DNA of 64,000 bases from Salinibacter sp. 10B (GCF_002954405.1 NZ_MQWC01000004.1:798600-862599), one strand, 5' to 3'. Counted from the stretch's first letter, positions 39,201-47,420 are shown. Numbers and translations are program-made. The notes: a model not told the origin generated them from the sequence alone.

Positions 39201-40021
39201 GCCACGAGAGGAACGCCTCCCGTCAGGGTCGACGACCCAACCGTGAGTCCCGTCACCGCTGTGCCCGGTGCCAACGCCGCCCCGGTCACACTTTCCGCTG
39301 CCAGTTTTCGGGCGGTCACGGCTCCGTCCACCAGTTTCGCCGTTCCCACCTCGCCGTCGGCAAGTTGAGAGGCCCCAATCCCTCCCGGCTGCACATTAAT
39401 GGTGGTCGTCGGTCCATTGGGATCTACAATTTGCAGTGCACCGTCATTATTTTGCACCCCGAAAATGCCACTGGAGCCGTCGGTCCCTCCCGGGGCGGAA
39501 ATCGTGATGGTGTTTGCCTCCGAATCGACGTTGACCGTCGCCCCATTGGCCCCCTCGATCGTGAGCGCCCCCGGGATATCATTGATACTTGTCACCGCTG
39601 CATCATCCGCAAGCGCATCACGGCTCACAGCTCCCGCAACGACAGCCGCTGCCACTCCCGCCCGCAGGGCATACGCCGTGCTGGCCATGCGCAAGCGGGG
39701 CAGTCGTTCGCCGTTGATTTCAATTTCGAGGTAGCGTGCGTCGCCGTCGAACAAGGTGTTGGGCAGGGAGGTCTCACTACCAAGAAGAACACTTAGCCGA
39801 CCATCGGTCACGGCCACCGCCGATCGATTTTCCGTCCAGAGCGCCTGTCCGCCTGTTTCTACGCCGTAGATGCGCGCCGTAAAGGCCACCTCGCCGTCCA
39901 CCTGCTGCTCGTCTTCGAGCAGGCTCGCCTGATAGTGAAGCACGGACGGGACGTTCTGGGCCCATGCCTCGGCGAAAAGCAGACTGAGCAGGAACGCGAC
40001 GACGAAGATTCGAAGGGTCAT
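36284..40021 (-). CDS. Giant repeat protein with C-terminal S74 intramolecular chaperone (tail-fibre-like)
   Basis: Predicted exported fibre protein of 1245 aa. The signal peptide is MTLRIFVVAFLLSLLFAEAWA, then an N-terminal domain (about 24-110, VPSVLHYQASLLEDEQQVDGEV) shared with the neighbouring S74 protein. Roughly residues 130-1130 are built from about seven imperfect units. Each has a GDITGVTxxGGLTGG segment and an LADGAVTTAKLA-like ladder, a pattern predicting a right-handed beta-helix or trimeric fibre. The C-terminus (about 1130-1245) is a peptidase S74 domain with the auto-cleavage Ser-x-Arg-x-Lys pattern (SIRFKSDV) and a coiled-coil tail. S74 domains trimerise phage tail spikes; here the domain sits in a signal-peptide-bearing bacterial protein. 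Confidence 0.9.
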   Translation of the reverse strand: MTLRIFVVAFLLSLLFAEAWAQNVPSVLHYQASLLEDEQQVDGEVAFTARIYGVETGGQALWTENRSAVAVTDGRLSVLLGSETSLPNTLFDGDARYLEIEINGERLPRLRMASTAYALRAGVAAAVVAGAVSRDALADDAAVTSINDIPGALTIEGANGATVNVDSEANTITISAPGGTDGSSGIFGVQNNDGALQIVDPNGPTTTINVQPGGIGASQLADGEVGTAKLVDGAVTARKLAAESVTGAALAPGTAVTGLTVGSSTLTGGVPLVAGDGARLDVDQGAIRITAEGTGGTITGVAPGTGLTGGGTEGSVTLGLAEGGVNTAQMADGAVTAAKIGPNSVRSAMIVDGTITGNDLAAGAAVNSVNELRGDLRLAADGGASITVDREQGVITLSAPAADGTGILGVQNTDGALLITDPNGPTATINVQDGGIGVDQLAEGSVTAAALANSAVTASALDATNFGAAGQILSYTDDNQFTWVDAATGDVTGVTAGGGLAGGGTSGNLTLSVPEGAITAARLADGSVETDKLAEGAVTTQKIADGTVEAIDLAPGAAVTSVGNGTATLTGTVELQGSSNISVDRITGQNAFEIAFTGDLTAPVTSVTGSSGLTTLSGVTGDVELGITEEGVGTTQLADGAVTTAKLATAAVTSAIIADNSLTAQDLAAGAVGVGELNATAAPSTDQVLSFDGTGLAWTNAAAGDITGVTTVGGLTGGSDTGEVTLSIATGGVSESLLANSAVSTVKILDGAITEPKLGTTNTPTQGQLLSYDGASLAWTEGGGGDITSVSGTGGLTGGAETGDATLSIADGGVTGVQIATGAVLGGANVTVSRDPDNNVVVAAPAALTSAVESITAGETTLQGALQFATTGDATLSVSGNTLTFGADGNGDGLASVTSDGTLTGNGTSDSPLGVAEGGITTTQLAPDAVTAAAILDGSVGATEVADEAILEPALSATNVPSSGQVLSSDGSTAFTWVDPSATVTTDGTTLTGDGSSETPLSILNEGVGSDQITDGSITASDLGTGAVTSAIVADNSLTADDLGTGAVTADELAVDAVTSNAIALGAVTADAIATGSVGSEEVANGSLAATDLSALNPTNGDVLVYNDTAGGDLEWLDPSATTSSIRFKSDVATITDATALVEQLRGVRFHWKEDGRPDLGLIAEEVAEVFPELVVYEADGTTVRGLRYAPLVSVLIEAAKEQKETLDAATKTIATQQREIDALGNRLARLEALVQSMQPAEPRP

Positions 40022-40077
40022 GGCTGGAAAAAATCAGACAATGTGGAGGCGGCATGGTGGCAACACAGATGGGCTTC

Positions 40078-41259
40078 TCATTCGCGCTCGAGAGCCTGAA
40101 GGCGGTGGCGAAGGTCGTGAAGCAGCGCCCGATCCGACTCGATCTGGGCCTGCTGGGCCTTGACGGCCTCCACGAGTAGAGCGACGAGACGAGCATAGTT
40201 TACTGTTTCGGCGTCCCGACCATTCGGAGCATAGGTTACGACCTCCGGAACGACCGTCCCCACCTCTTCCGCAATAAAGCCCACGTCGGGGTCGCCGCTC
40301 TGAATCCATCGGTACCGAACGCCACGCAGTTGACTGATCAGCGAAAGGGCGTCTTCGATCGGCTGAACGTCGGTTTTCCAGCGTCGCGAACTCATCTGAT
40401 CCGAGGATTTCTTGTCGTCGTCCGCCTCAATCGTAATAGTGCCGGTATTCTCATTCGGAATCACGGTCACGTTGTCTCCTCCGACGAGTCGGACGCCATC
40501 GGTGAGGCCGTTCAGGGCGGTGACCAACTCGCCGGGGCGCACCTTCGACGTGGTGACGGCCCCATTGGCGAGTTTTTCCGTCGTAACGGCTCCGTCTGCA
40601 AGCACCTCCCCGAGGACCGCCCGCGTCCCGAGCTTGTCACTCGTAACCGCCCCATCGGCAAGGTGCGCCGTGCCCACCGCGCCCGTCGCGATCTTCGGTC
40701 CGGTGACAGCCGCATCGGCAACGGCCGCGGTCGTTACGCCTGCTGCCGCCAGCGCGTCCGAAGTGACACTTCCATCGGCGAGGGCGTCGCCGGTCACCGC
40801 TCCTGCAGCCAACGCGGACGCCGAGACGCCTCCCGCGACTACTCCATCCGCTCGCCCGGCGCGCACGGCAAACGCTGTGCTGGCAATCGGTATGCGGGGG
40901 AGGACCGTGTCGTCCACGGTGAGCTGTAAATAAAGACGTGAGACCTCGAACAAGGCTTCGGGCAATGGGGTCTGACTCCCAAGAAGCAGACTAATCCGGC
41001 CGGCCGAAAGCGTCTGATCGGCATACGCTTCCGTCCAGCCCGCCAGGGGGCTTCCGTCCTCCTCTTGTCCAAAGAAGGCGACCTCCAAATCAACGGCCCC
41101 CTCCACCGGAAAACTGCCCTCGGCAAGTGTGGCCTGGTAGTGAAGCAGCCGCGGAACCTGAGCTGCAGCCGGAACTGTCCCCATGCTCATGATCATAGCG
41201 AGCAGAAGACCAACAAGCGGAATGTGAAAAGCCGGAACCGACGGACGGGAGAAAAGCAC
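40078..41259 (-). CDS. Short exported S74-domain fibre protein
   Basis: Paralogue of the giant fibre gene, 393 aa if the GTG at 41259 is used; that start gives an ideal signal peptide (PLVGLLLAMIMSMGTVPAAAQ). The frame extends to an ATG at 41427, but that stretch overlaps the upstream gene by 98 nt and encodes an Arg/Pro-rich tail, so I reject it. The N-terminal module VPRLLHYQATLAEGSFPVEG matches the giant protein. A short LADGAVT ladder (GDALADGSVTSDALAAAGV to LANGAVTTSKV) follows, then the S74 domain with SRRWKTDV and GFIAEEVGTVVPE. The repeats are only about a third as long. It lies 56 nt upstream of the giant gene. Confidence 0.85.
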   Translation of the reverse strand: MLFSRPSVPAFHIPLVGLLLAMIMSMGTVPAAAQVPRLLHYQATLAEGSFPVEGAVDLEVAFFGQEEDGSPLAGWTEAYADQTLSAGRISLLLGSQTPLPEALFEVSRLYLQLTVDDTVLPRIPIASTAFAVRAGRADGVVAGGVSASALAAGAVTGDALADGSVTSDALAAAGVTTAAVADAAVTGPKIATGAVGTAHLADGAVTSDKLGTRAVLGEVLADGAVTTEKLANGAVTTSKVRPGELVTALNGLTDGVRLVGGDNVTVIPNENTGTITIEADDDKKSSDQMSSRRWKTDVQPIEDALSLISQLRGVRYRWIQSGDPDVGFIAEEVGTVVPEVVTYAPNGRDAETVNYARLVALLVEAVKAQQAQIESDRALLHDLRHRLQALERE

Positions 41260-41329
41260 GGTGCGAACGGAAAAACACGAAGGGGATGGTGAACAAACGC
41301 CCCGACCCGACTGAGACCGGATCGAGGGT

Positions 41330-41923
41330 CTACGGCGTAGTCGGGGGAATGGGAAGCGGTTCGGGGGCGGGCGGAGGGGTTCCGCCCCCACCCCCTTGCT
41401 CTCCTCCCGATCCGCTCTGAAGTGCAACGACCGTGGCCACCCCGCTCCCCACGAGCACGGTGCCCATCGTCACCCAGGTACTGGTCCGACGAAAGAAGGA
41501 CGGACGGGTCGATTCAGGAGTTGAGGAAGCAACCTCAGTAGGGCCCTGCACATCTCGCTGGACAATCGAGACCAGTGACACGTAGGCCGGAGGATCGGCT
41601 ACAGGATCGGTCGTGTAGGTCGGATCGATTCCAAGAAGATTTACTACCGCCGATCGTGCCTGCTCGAGCTCGTCCCGCTTCAGATGAATCAGGGCAAGGA
41701 TTCGATAGGCAGAAATCGCTTGGTCCGCCGTCCTTTCCTCTTGATTCAGACAAGCAGCAGCAAGCCGGAGGGCCTCGTCGTATTCGGCCTCTCGATACTG
41801 ATCCTGCGCCGCGGCCAGTGCCCGCTCACAAACTGCGGATTGCGCGTAGGTGGGAACGAATGGGACGAGACACACTGCGAGCAGGACCGGAAGAACCGCT
41901 GCCCAAAATCGGGACCCACACAT
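41330..41923 (-). CDS. Secreted helical-repeat protein of the S74 cluster
   Basis: A 197-aa exported protein, first gene of the leftward surface cluster. ATG at 41923 gives the signal peptide MCGSRFWAAVLPVLLAVCLVPFVPTYAQ. Residues 35-115 form helical pairs with TPR-like spacing (ALAAAQDQYREAEYDEALRLAAACLNQEERT, AYRILALIHLKRDELEQA). A TM or hydrophobic segment follows (WVTMGTVLVGSGVATVVAL), then a Gly/Pro-rich tail. It could be an assembly or scaffold factor for the fibre genes downstream; no family is assigned with confidence. Confidence 0.72.
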   Translation of the reverse strand: MCGSRFWAAVLPVLLAVCLVPFVPTYAQSAVCERALAAAQDQYREAEYDEALRLAAACLNQEERTADQAISAYRILALIHLKRDELEQARSAVVNLLGIDPTYTTDPVADPPAYVSLVSIVQRDVQGPTEVASSTPESTRPSFFRRTSTWVTMGTVLVGSGVATVVALQSGSGGEQGGGGGTPPPAPEPLPIPPTTP

Positions 41924-42183
41924 GCCGAAAGGGGATTGAAGCGAGGATATAGGAATCCTTCGCCGTCCGTTCACCCCTGAGGGATCCATACTCTCTTCTC
42001 AGAGCAGGTATCCCTTGGCGCTGCACGCTCTCATGCCGATGAGAATTCCCCGCAGAGAGTGCAGCTCAACAGTGACAGTAACGGATGGCACTTCCTAGAT
42101 CGCTCATCTCCGGTAGGGGCACGTACGTGTCTTACGCATCTGCCATGCGCCATTCACGCAAGCCGGGGACGCCTTTGGTCCCT

Positions 42184-42828
42184 CTACGACAGCGAAACGG
42201 CGTCGGGAGATGGAATTGCTCCCATCTTGAGGAGGGTTCTTATTTGATCGAGGCTCATGGTCACGACCGACTGGTCGATCATTTTTTCTCGGAGCGACGC
42301 GTTGGAAAGGGCACCGGTGTCGACGGCAGCGCTGGAGAGGTCAACCGACCACTCCCCCACTGGCTGATACAACCAGTCCTCGACCTCATAGTCAACGAGA
42401 ATTCCTCCACGCCGATAGTACTCCAGCGTGGTGAGCCGACCTGTCCGGCGTGTGCCTTCTTGGGCCTCCGCTCGAAATTTCTTCTCCGCCCGCTCCCGGT
42501 CCCATCTGATCCACATCAAAACGAGGGCTGTATGCAGCAGATAGAGCCGCCCGCGCCGCTGTCCAGGGGACTGCGGCTTGCGACCAAATGTCGCTACTCC
42601 CTGCTGGAAATACGCAAACGCCTCGTCGGGGAGGCGGCGCAGCCAATCGACAGGGGCCTCATCGGGAGCTGGGGGCCACTGTGACACCAGCGTTGCAAAT
42701 TCCTCGGAGTATCGGTCCAGTTCTTCTGTCGCCCCTGCCGACCAGTGTTGCGTTTGCTGGGTCGGCTCCGTCTCGGAGGACCTTGTCGACGACTCGTGGT
42801 CGGGCCTGCTTCGATTCGGTGTAACCAT
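42184..42828 (-). CDS. Hypothetical cytosolic protein (214 aa)
   Basis: No family recognised. The N-terminal 30 residues are polar and probably disordered. Residues 35-110 are helical with alternating Trp, Arg and Glu (LDRYSEEFATLVSQWPPAPDEAPVDWLRRL). The middle is hydrophobic but short (LYLLHTALVLMWIRW, about 95-110) and could be one weak TM. The C-terminal third is helical and Ser/Met-rich. It lies between the surface cluster and the PEGA gene on the same strand, with more than 200 nt on each side. GC is like the core genome, so it is probably native but poorly conserved. Confidence 0.6.
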   Translation of the reverse strand: MVTPNRSRPDHESSTRSSETEPTQQTQHWSAGATEELDRYSEEFATLVSQWPPAPDEAPVDWLRRLPDEAFAYFQQGVATFGRKPQSPGQRRGRLYLLHTALVLMWIRWDRERAEKKFRAEAQEGTRRTGRLTTLEYYRRGGILVDYEVEDWLYQPVGEWSVDLSSAAVDTGALSNASLREKMIDQSVVTMSLDQIRTLLKMGAIPSPDAVSLS

Positions 42829-43056
42829 TCTATGACTGTGGCGACGAGCGGAGACCTGCGCACGGGAATGCTTCGCTGTACGTAACGTACAAAGAATCGC
42901 TTACGTCAGTGCAGATCGCACTGGATGATGTGTGTTGATGTTAGTTGTACAGAATGCCTTTCAAGATCCAACGGTCGGGATTCCCAATCCTGTTATTACC
43001 CAAAATTCTCGGGGCGTAAATTCGGGTTATGTTCTGCTCACGGCAGCCGGCTCAAA

Positions 43057-44133
43057 TTACGAAGACGAGTCGTCGGGCTCCCGATCCTGCAAATTGAGCA
43101 CAATGGACGTTTCCTCGTCGGCCCGCACCTCCACGGTCTGAGCCTGCGTTCCCAGTGCGGGATGCACAGCGGTCACGCGGTGCGTCCCAACCGGCACCTG
43201 CGTTTCGTACCACACGTCTGTCTCCCGCGCGTGCAGGGTCCCATTGATGTAAAGAGTGCCCCAGGGACGGGCGAGCACGCGGAGTCGACCGGTTTCTTGG
43301 GTCAACTCCGCGTGCATGCGGTGTGTGGAGTCGGCTTGTACATTCACCTGGGCTGTCCAGGGCTCATACCCCTCGATCGACAAACGAACTTGTTGCTCTC
43401 CTGCCGCAACCGGCTCTACAGAGAGCGGGGTGCGTCCTCGTTCAGTCCCTGCCACCGTAACGACGGCTCCGAGAGGTGTGGAGGTCACGTAGAGTGCACC
43501 GTAGGCAGAGGACGGATCCGGCGCCTCATCGGCGGATTCCGGGACGGCAATCGCGGGCACGGGACGCGTCGTCGGTTGTGTCACCGTGTCCGATGCCGGG
43601 ACGGCAGCAGCCTGGGACTGTGACGCAGACGGGGCGGAATCCGCCCGGCCGGGACGAGTGCGAAGAACAAATTGTAGGCGCGCCTCGGTGTCCCCATTCA
43701 GCACGAGGACCGTATCGGTTCGCAGGTACCCGGGCGCCTGCACCGAAAGCATATACGCCCCCGGTCGGAGCCCCGGATCGGTGAGCGGCGTGGTACCTAC
43801 GGAGTCTCCGTTGACCCGAACGACGGCCCCCTCCGGCTCAGAGCGCACCACAAGGCGTGTTCGCCCGCTCGATGAATCCCCACTCCCCCCCGAGCGACCT
43901 CCGTCCAGGGGCATTACGTCCACGGACATCGAGGATCGCGAACGGACGGTCCGCTGCTCCCCCCAGTAGAACACCGCGACGAGTCCCACCCCAAAAAGGA
44001 GGAGCACGGCCGGAAAGCTTAGACGGCGCAACACGAGCCACACCCGATCCCATCCATCGGCCGCGGGAGGCGTATAGGGCACCCACCGTGGGGCCTCCGG
44101 CTCGTGCTCATCAGGGCGACTATCCATGATCAT
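43057..44133 (-). CDS. Membrane protein with three PEGA domains
   Basis: A 358-aa protein (a second ATG at 44127 is equally good). Residues 1-38 are cytosolic and acidic, 39-57 form one TM, and the periplasmic part holds three PEGA units at about 92-157, 212-278 and 282-348. Each has the pattern PxGAxVxVNGxxxGxTPL...PGxHxVxVxxxGY. A Ser/Pro-rich linker separates units 1 and 2. PEGA domains occur in surface and signalling proteins and usually bind proteins or carbohydrate. The gene diverges from the dehalogenase-like gene at 44269. Confidence 0.85.
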   Translation of the reverse strand: MIMDSRPDEHEPEAPRWVPYTPPAADGWDRVWLVLRRLSFPAVLLLFGVGLVAVFYWGEQRTVRSRSSMSVDVMPLDGGRSGGSGDSSSGRTRLVVRSEPEGAVVRVNGDSVGTTPLTDPGLRPGAYMLSVQAPGYLRTDTVLVLNGDTEARLQFVLRTRPGRADSAPSASQSQAAAVPASDTVTQPTTRPVPAIAVPESADEAPDPSSAYGALYVTSTPLGAVVTVAGTERGRTPLSVEPVAAGEQQVRLSIEGYEPWTAQVNVQADSTHRMHAELTQETGRLRVLARPWGTLYINGTLHARETDVWYETQVPVGTHRVTAVHPALGTQAQTVEVRADEETSIVLNLQDREPDDSSS

Positions 44134-44268
44134 GTGGAAAAGGGTCGTTCAGAATCCCGGCGGCATGCCCCCCGTACGTCGAGCATTTTGGTATTTTGTG
44201 AACGACCGCGCCCCCGTCCCGTTCGCCTCCGGCGCACGGCTTTTCGTCGAATTTGCCTCAATCCCACG

Positions 44269-45108
44269 ATGAGCACCGAGACCCTCCGTACGCCCGCCGG
44301 CCTCACGGCGTACACCGACGTGGGACGCGGCCCCCCTGTAGTGTTCGTACACGGAAATCCCACGAGCGCTCACCTCTACCGGCACCTCATCGACGCCCTT
44401 GCGCCGCAATACCGGTGCATTGCGCCCGATCTCCTGGGCTTCGGTCGCTCCGCAGCCCCTCCCGACGGCTCGTACCGCCCGTCTGCCCATGCCACCCGGC
44501 TTGAATTGCTGCTCGCCCGCCTAAGCCTCCACAATGTCACCCTGGTGCTCCACGACTGGGGGGGACCAATCGGCCTCTCCTACGCTCTTCGCCACCCGAG
44601 CACGGTACAGCGCCTCGTGCTCTTCAACACGTGGGGATGGCCGCTCGACCATCGTCCCCTCATCCGGTGGGGGAGTGGCCTCGTCGGAACCCCCCTCGGT
44701 CGCCTCTCGATCGAGAAGGGAAACGCATTTGCTCGGCTCGTCATGCCCCTCACGCTGGGGTCCCTGTCGGTTTCCCCTCCTTCCTGGATCCGTACCTACG
44801 CAGATGCCCTCGACTCTGCCCCGCGTCGGCGCGCCTGCTGGACGCTGGCCCGAAATCTCCGCACCGCCTCCAACTGGCTTCGCCGACTTTGGACCCGTCG
44901 TGCCCGAATCCGTACTCGTCCCGCGCTTCTCTGCTGGGGCATGAAGGACCCTGCCTTCGGTCGGGAATCAACCCTGCGTCGCTGGCAATCCGTCTTCCCA
45001 CAGGCATCTACCCGCCGGTATCCCAACGTGGGGCACTACGTCCCGGAAGAAGTGGGACCCGCTCTAGCTACTCCCCTCCAGCGCTTCCTCTCCTCTTCGT
45101 GCACGTAA
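44269..45108 (+). CDS. Haloalkane-dehalogenase-like alpha/beta hydrolase
   Basis: A 279-aa hydrolase with the haloalkane dehalogenase pattern: HGNPTS (29-33) with the halide-stabilising Asn30, the nucleophile Asp96 and Trp97 in LHDWGG, a GMKD acid at Asp227 and the base His256 in NVGHYVPEE. An Asp nucleophile followed by Trp, plus HGNPTS, distinguishes this group from ordinary Ser hydrolases. ATG at 44269 follows CACGATG; an upstream frame to 44104 overlaps the divergent PEGA gene and is rejected. Activity on halogenated compounds is plausible but untested; close relatives include epoxide-hydrolase-like members. Confidence 0.82.
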   Translation: MSTETLRTPAGLTAYTDVGRGPPVVFVHGNPTSAHLYRHLIDALAPQYRCIAPDLLGFGRSAAPPDGSYRPSAHATRLELLLARLSLHNVTLVLHDWGGPIGLSYALRHPSTVQRLVLFNTWGWPLDHRPLIRWGSGLVGTPLGRLSIEKGNAFARLVMPLTLGSLSVSPPSWIRTYADALDSAPRRRACWTLARNLRTASNWLRRLWTRRARIRTRPALLCWGMKDPAFGRESTLRRWQSVFPQASTRRYPNVGHYVPEEVGPALATPLQRFLSSSCT

Positions 45109-45437
45109 TCTGCCCCGTGAGGCCTCACGTTTCCTGTCGAGCACGAGCGTCGATTGACAGACTGCATTCAACCGAGAAGCAACATTCAGGTCCACGTTCA
45201 GAAATCCCCCCTTCGGCTTGTCCGACCACTAAGTGACCTAAGGGACATGTTGTGGATTGAAATCGTGGTCTTTTAATGTCAGCCTGGATGAACCGCCCGT
45301 CGCGAGGTGCCCCTCCCAATTTCATCCGGAATGTGGGCCGTCTCTCTCGGCTCGGAGCCGGTTCCTCAGAACAGGCAGGAAATAGGCTCGTAGAGAGCCA
45401 CGCTTCATTCTTTTCCCGACGAGCCCCCCCATCCTCC
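45109..45437. other. Intergenic region upstream of the bisphosphate nucleotidase
   Basis: About 330 nt. An open frame extends upstream of the nucleotidase ATG but shows no signal or conserved start. No terminator or RNA is evident. Confidence 0.4.
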
Positions 45438-46430
45438 ATGTCCGAATCCTACGAGCAGGAACGCACCGTCGCCTTCGAGGCCGTTCAGGCCGCCGCCACG
45501 CTGACAGAGTCGGTACGCGAGAGCATGGGCGAGGTCCTAAAAAAAGATGACCGATCGCCTGTGACCGTGGCCGACTTCGGCAGCCAAGCGCTCATCTGCC
45601 GTGCGCTCATGGAGACCTTTCCTCAGGATCCTGTCATCGCCGAAGAAGACTCCTCTGCCCTCCGCAACCCTGACAACACCGATGTTCGGGATCAGGTCCT
45701 GGAGCACGTTCAGGCCCACCACGAGGCCGCCACTCCAGAAGGGGTGTATGCCTGGATCGACCATGGCACGGCCCGCGAATACAGCGATCGGTTCTGGACG
45801 CTTGATCCGATCGATGGCACCAAAGGCTTTGTACGGGGCGACCAGTACGCCATTGCCCTGGCCCTGATTGAGAATGGCATTCCACAGGTGGCGGCACTTT
45901 GCTGCCCCCACCTTCCGCCCGACCTGGCGGACGACGATCCGGACACACGTGGGCAGGCATTCCTTGCAGTTCGGGGCGAGGGCACGCTGCAGCGCTCTCT
46001 GAACCAGGACACCGAGCCGACCCCCATTCACACCAGCAATACGACCGAGCCGAGCCAAAGCCGGTTCACGGAGTCGTTCGTGTCCTCACACAGCTCGCAC
46101 GACTTGGCCGTCGAAGTGGCCGAACGCCTCGGCATCACCGCCGACCCATTCCGCCTCGACAGCCAGGCGAAGTACGCCGCAGTGGCAACGGGGAACGCCG
46201 ACATCTACCTCCGCCTGCCCCGTCCGGGGACCGACTACACAGAACGCATCTGGGACCATGCAGCCGGAGCACTCGTCGTGGAGGCCGCAGGGGGAACCGT
46301 CACCGATATGCACGGCTCTCCGCTCGACTTTACCCACGGACGCCTACTGAAACAGAATACGGGCATCGTGGCAACCAACGGCGCCGTCCACCAAGACGTC
46401 ATTGATGCCCTAGAGGCCTCTACCAGTTAA
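45438..46430 (+). CDS. 3'(2'),5'-bisphosphate nucleotidase, Hal2/CysQ type
   Basis: A 330-aa enzyme of the inositol-phosphatase superfamily that should hydrolyse 3'-phosphoadenosine 5'-phosphate to AMP, clearing the by-product of sulfate assimilation. Metal-site motifs: AEED (68-71), DPIDGTKGF (123-131) and WDHAAGALVVEAAGG (about 271-285). Length and the long insertion between motifs match yeast/plant Hal2-type rather than the shorter E. coli CysQ (246 aa). The ATG at 45438 is chosen; the frame continues upstream without support. In salt-loving bacteria this enzyme is interesting because Hal2 is inhibited by sodium. Confidence 0.88.
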   Translation: MSESYEQERTVAFEAVQAAATLTESVRESMGEVLKKDDRSPVTVADFGSQALICRALMETFPQDPVIAEEDSSALRNPDNTDVRDQVLEHVQAHHEAATPEGVYAWIDHGTAREYSDRFWTLDPIDGTKGFVRGDQYAIALALIENGIPQVAALCCPHLPPDLADDDPDTRGQAFLAVRGEGTLQRSLNQDTEPTPIHTSNTTEPSQSRFTESFVSSHSSHDLAVEVAERLGITADPFRLDSQAKYAAVATGNADIYLRLPRPGTDYTERIWDHAAGALVVEAAGGTVTDMHGSPLDFTHGRLLKQNTGIVATNGAVHQDVIDALEASTS

Positions 46431-46488
46431 GGCCATGCCCCTTCGGCAGGTCCTGTTCTGATTCACCTTCCGCCGTTCGTGGGCGGCC

Positions 46489-46510
46489 GTACGTCTGGAC
46501 GTGTGGACAC
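46489..46510. repeat. Short imperfect 8-nt tandem motif
   Basis: GTACGTCT-GGACGTGT-GGACAC, nearly identical in layout to the element at 55068-55089. Both lie in short intergenic gaps. Confidence 0.4.
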
Positions 46511-46616
46511 CTGGTTGTAGCAGCCCCCGGTACCTTCAACCGTCCCCACACTTTACCAGACCGAGGCCTTCCATCCGGCAAACGGCTCGCCCCCCGGCAA
46601 ACTGGCTCTCCACGGC

Positions 46617-47420
46617 ATGATAGCCTACCTCCTCTGCGCTGGATTCGGCACCCGCATGCGGCCGTTGACAACGGATACGCCCAAATCTTTGCTCTCCCTG
46701 AACGGCCGTCCCATTCTGGACTACCTGATGGACGAGCTTCAAGACTGGCAGGGACTCGACGCCATTCACGTCGTGGTAAACCACCGGGATGCCGACGCCT
46801 TCCGGGACTGGGCACCCGCGTGGCGATCGGTCCTCGATCCGCTAAACGTTTCCCTGACAATCCACGACGACGGGGTGTCCACACCGGACGACCAACTCGG
46901 AGCTGTGGGAGACCTCCACTTCTTGTTGGAGAAGACCGGCCTTCCCGACGACGGGGCGCTCGTCAGTGGCGGGGATAGCCTATACCGGTTCCCACTAGCG
47001 CCCCTCCTCAATGCCTTCACCGGCACGACGAATCGCGTTCTGGCCTTGCACGAACCCGACCCTGCCCAACGAAAACAGAGCAGCACGCTCCAGCTTCGGG
47101 AAGAGCGAGTAGAGGGGCTCGTCGAACATGCGAATGAGGCGTCGTCAACCCGAATCTGCCCGTCGTGGTACCTCCTCTCTCCCAATGCTCTTGCGTCTGT
47201 CGGGCCTTATCTGGATCGGGGAGGAGACCCGGACACTCTCGGCAGGTTTCTCGATGCCCTCGCCCAGCCCCAACGGGTAACCGCGATCCGTTTGCCCAAA
47301 CAGGCTCCCCTCCGCCTGCACTGCAATACCCCAACGGATCTGGAGCGGACCCGCCGCCTGCTGAACCGCGAACCGCGCCTTCTCCTAAACGCCGATCAGG
47401 TGAGGGCGTGTCTCAACTAG
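46617..47420 (+). CDS. Nucleotidyltransferase, MurU/GlmU-N like
   Basis: A 267-aa enzyme of the sugar-phosphate nucleotidyltransferase family (GT-A fold). The signature LLCAGFGTRMRPLTTDTPKSLLSLNGRPI (5-33) contains the GxGxRMxPLT...PK nucleotide loop. A metal-binding GGDSLYRF (about 118-125) appears where family members have the Mg-coordinating Asp. The C-terminal LRLHCNTPTDLERTRRLL resembles the end of such enzymes. The short length without a LbH domain suggests a MurNAc-1-P uridylyltransferase (MurU)-type or mannose-1-P guanylyltransferase-type role. It follows the bisphosphate nucleotidase by 186 nt on the same strand. Confidence 0.82.
   Translation: MIAYLLCAGFGTRMRPLTTDTPKSLLSLNGRPILDYLMDELQDWQGLDAIHVVVNHRDADAFRDWAPAWRSVLDPLNVSLTIHDDGVSTPDDQLGAVGDLHFLLEKTGLPDDGALVSGGDSLYRFPLAPLLNAFTGTTNRVLALHEPDPAQRKQSSTLQLREERVEGLVEHANEASSTRICPSWYLLSPNALASVGPYLDRGGDPDTLGRFLDALAQPQRVTAIRLPKQAPLRLHCNTPTDLERTRRLLNREPRLLLNADQVRACLN

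Noticed and set aside
36284..41259. The S74 genes as part of a prophage
   Set aside because: Both have signal peptides and no capsid, portal, terminase, lysis or integrase gene is in the window.
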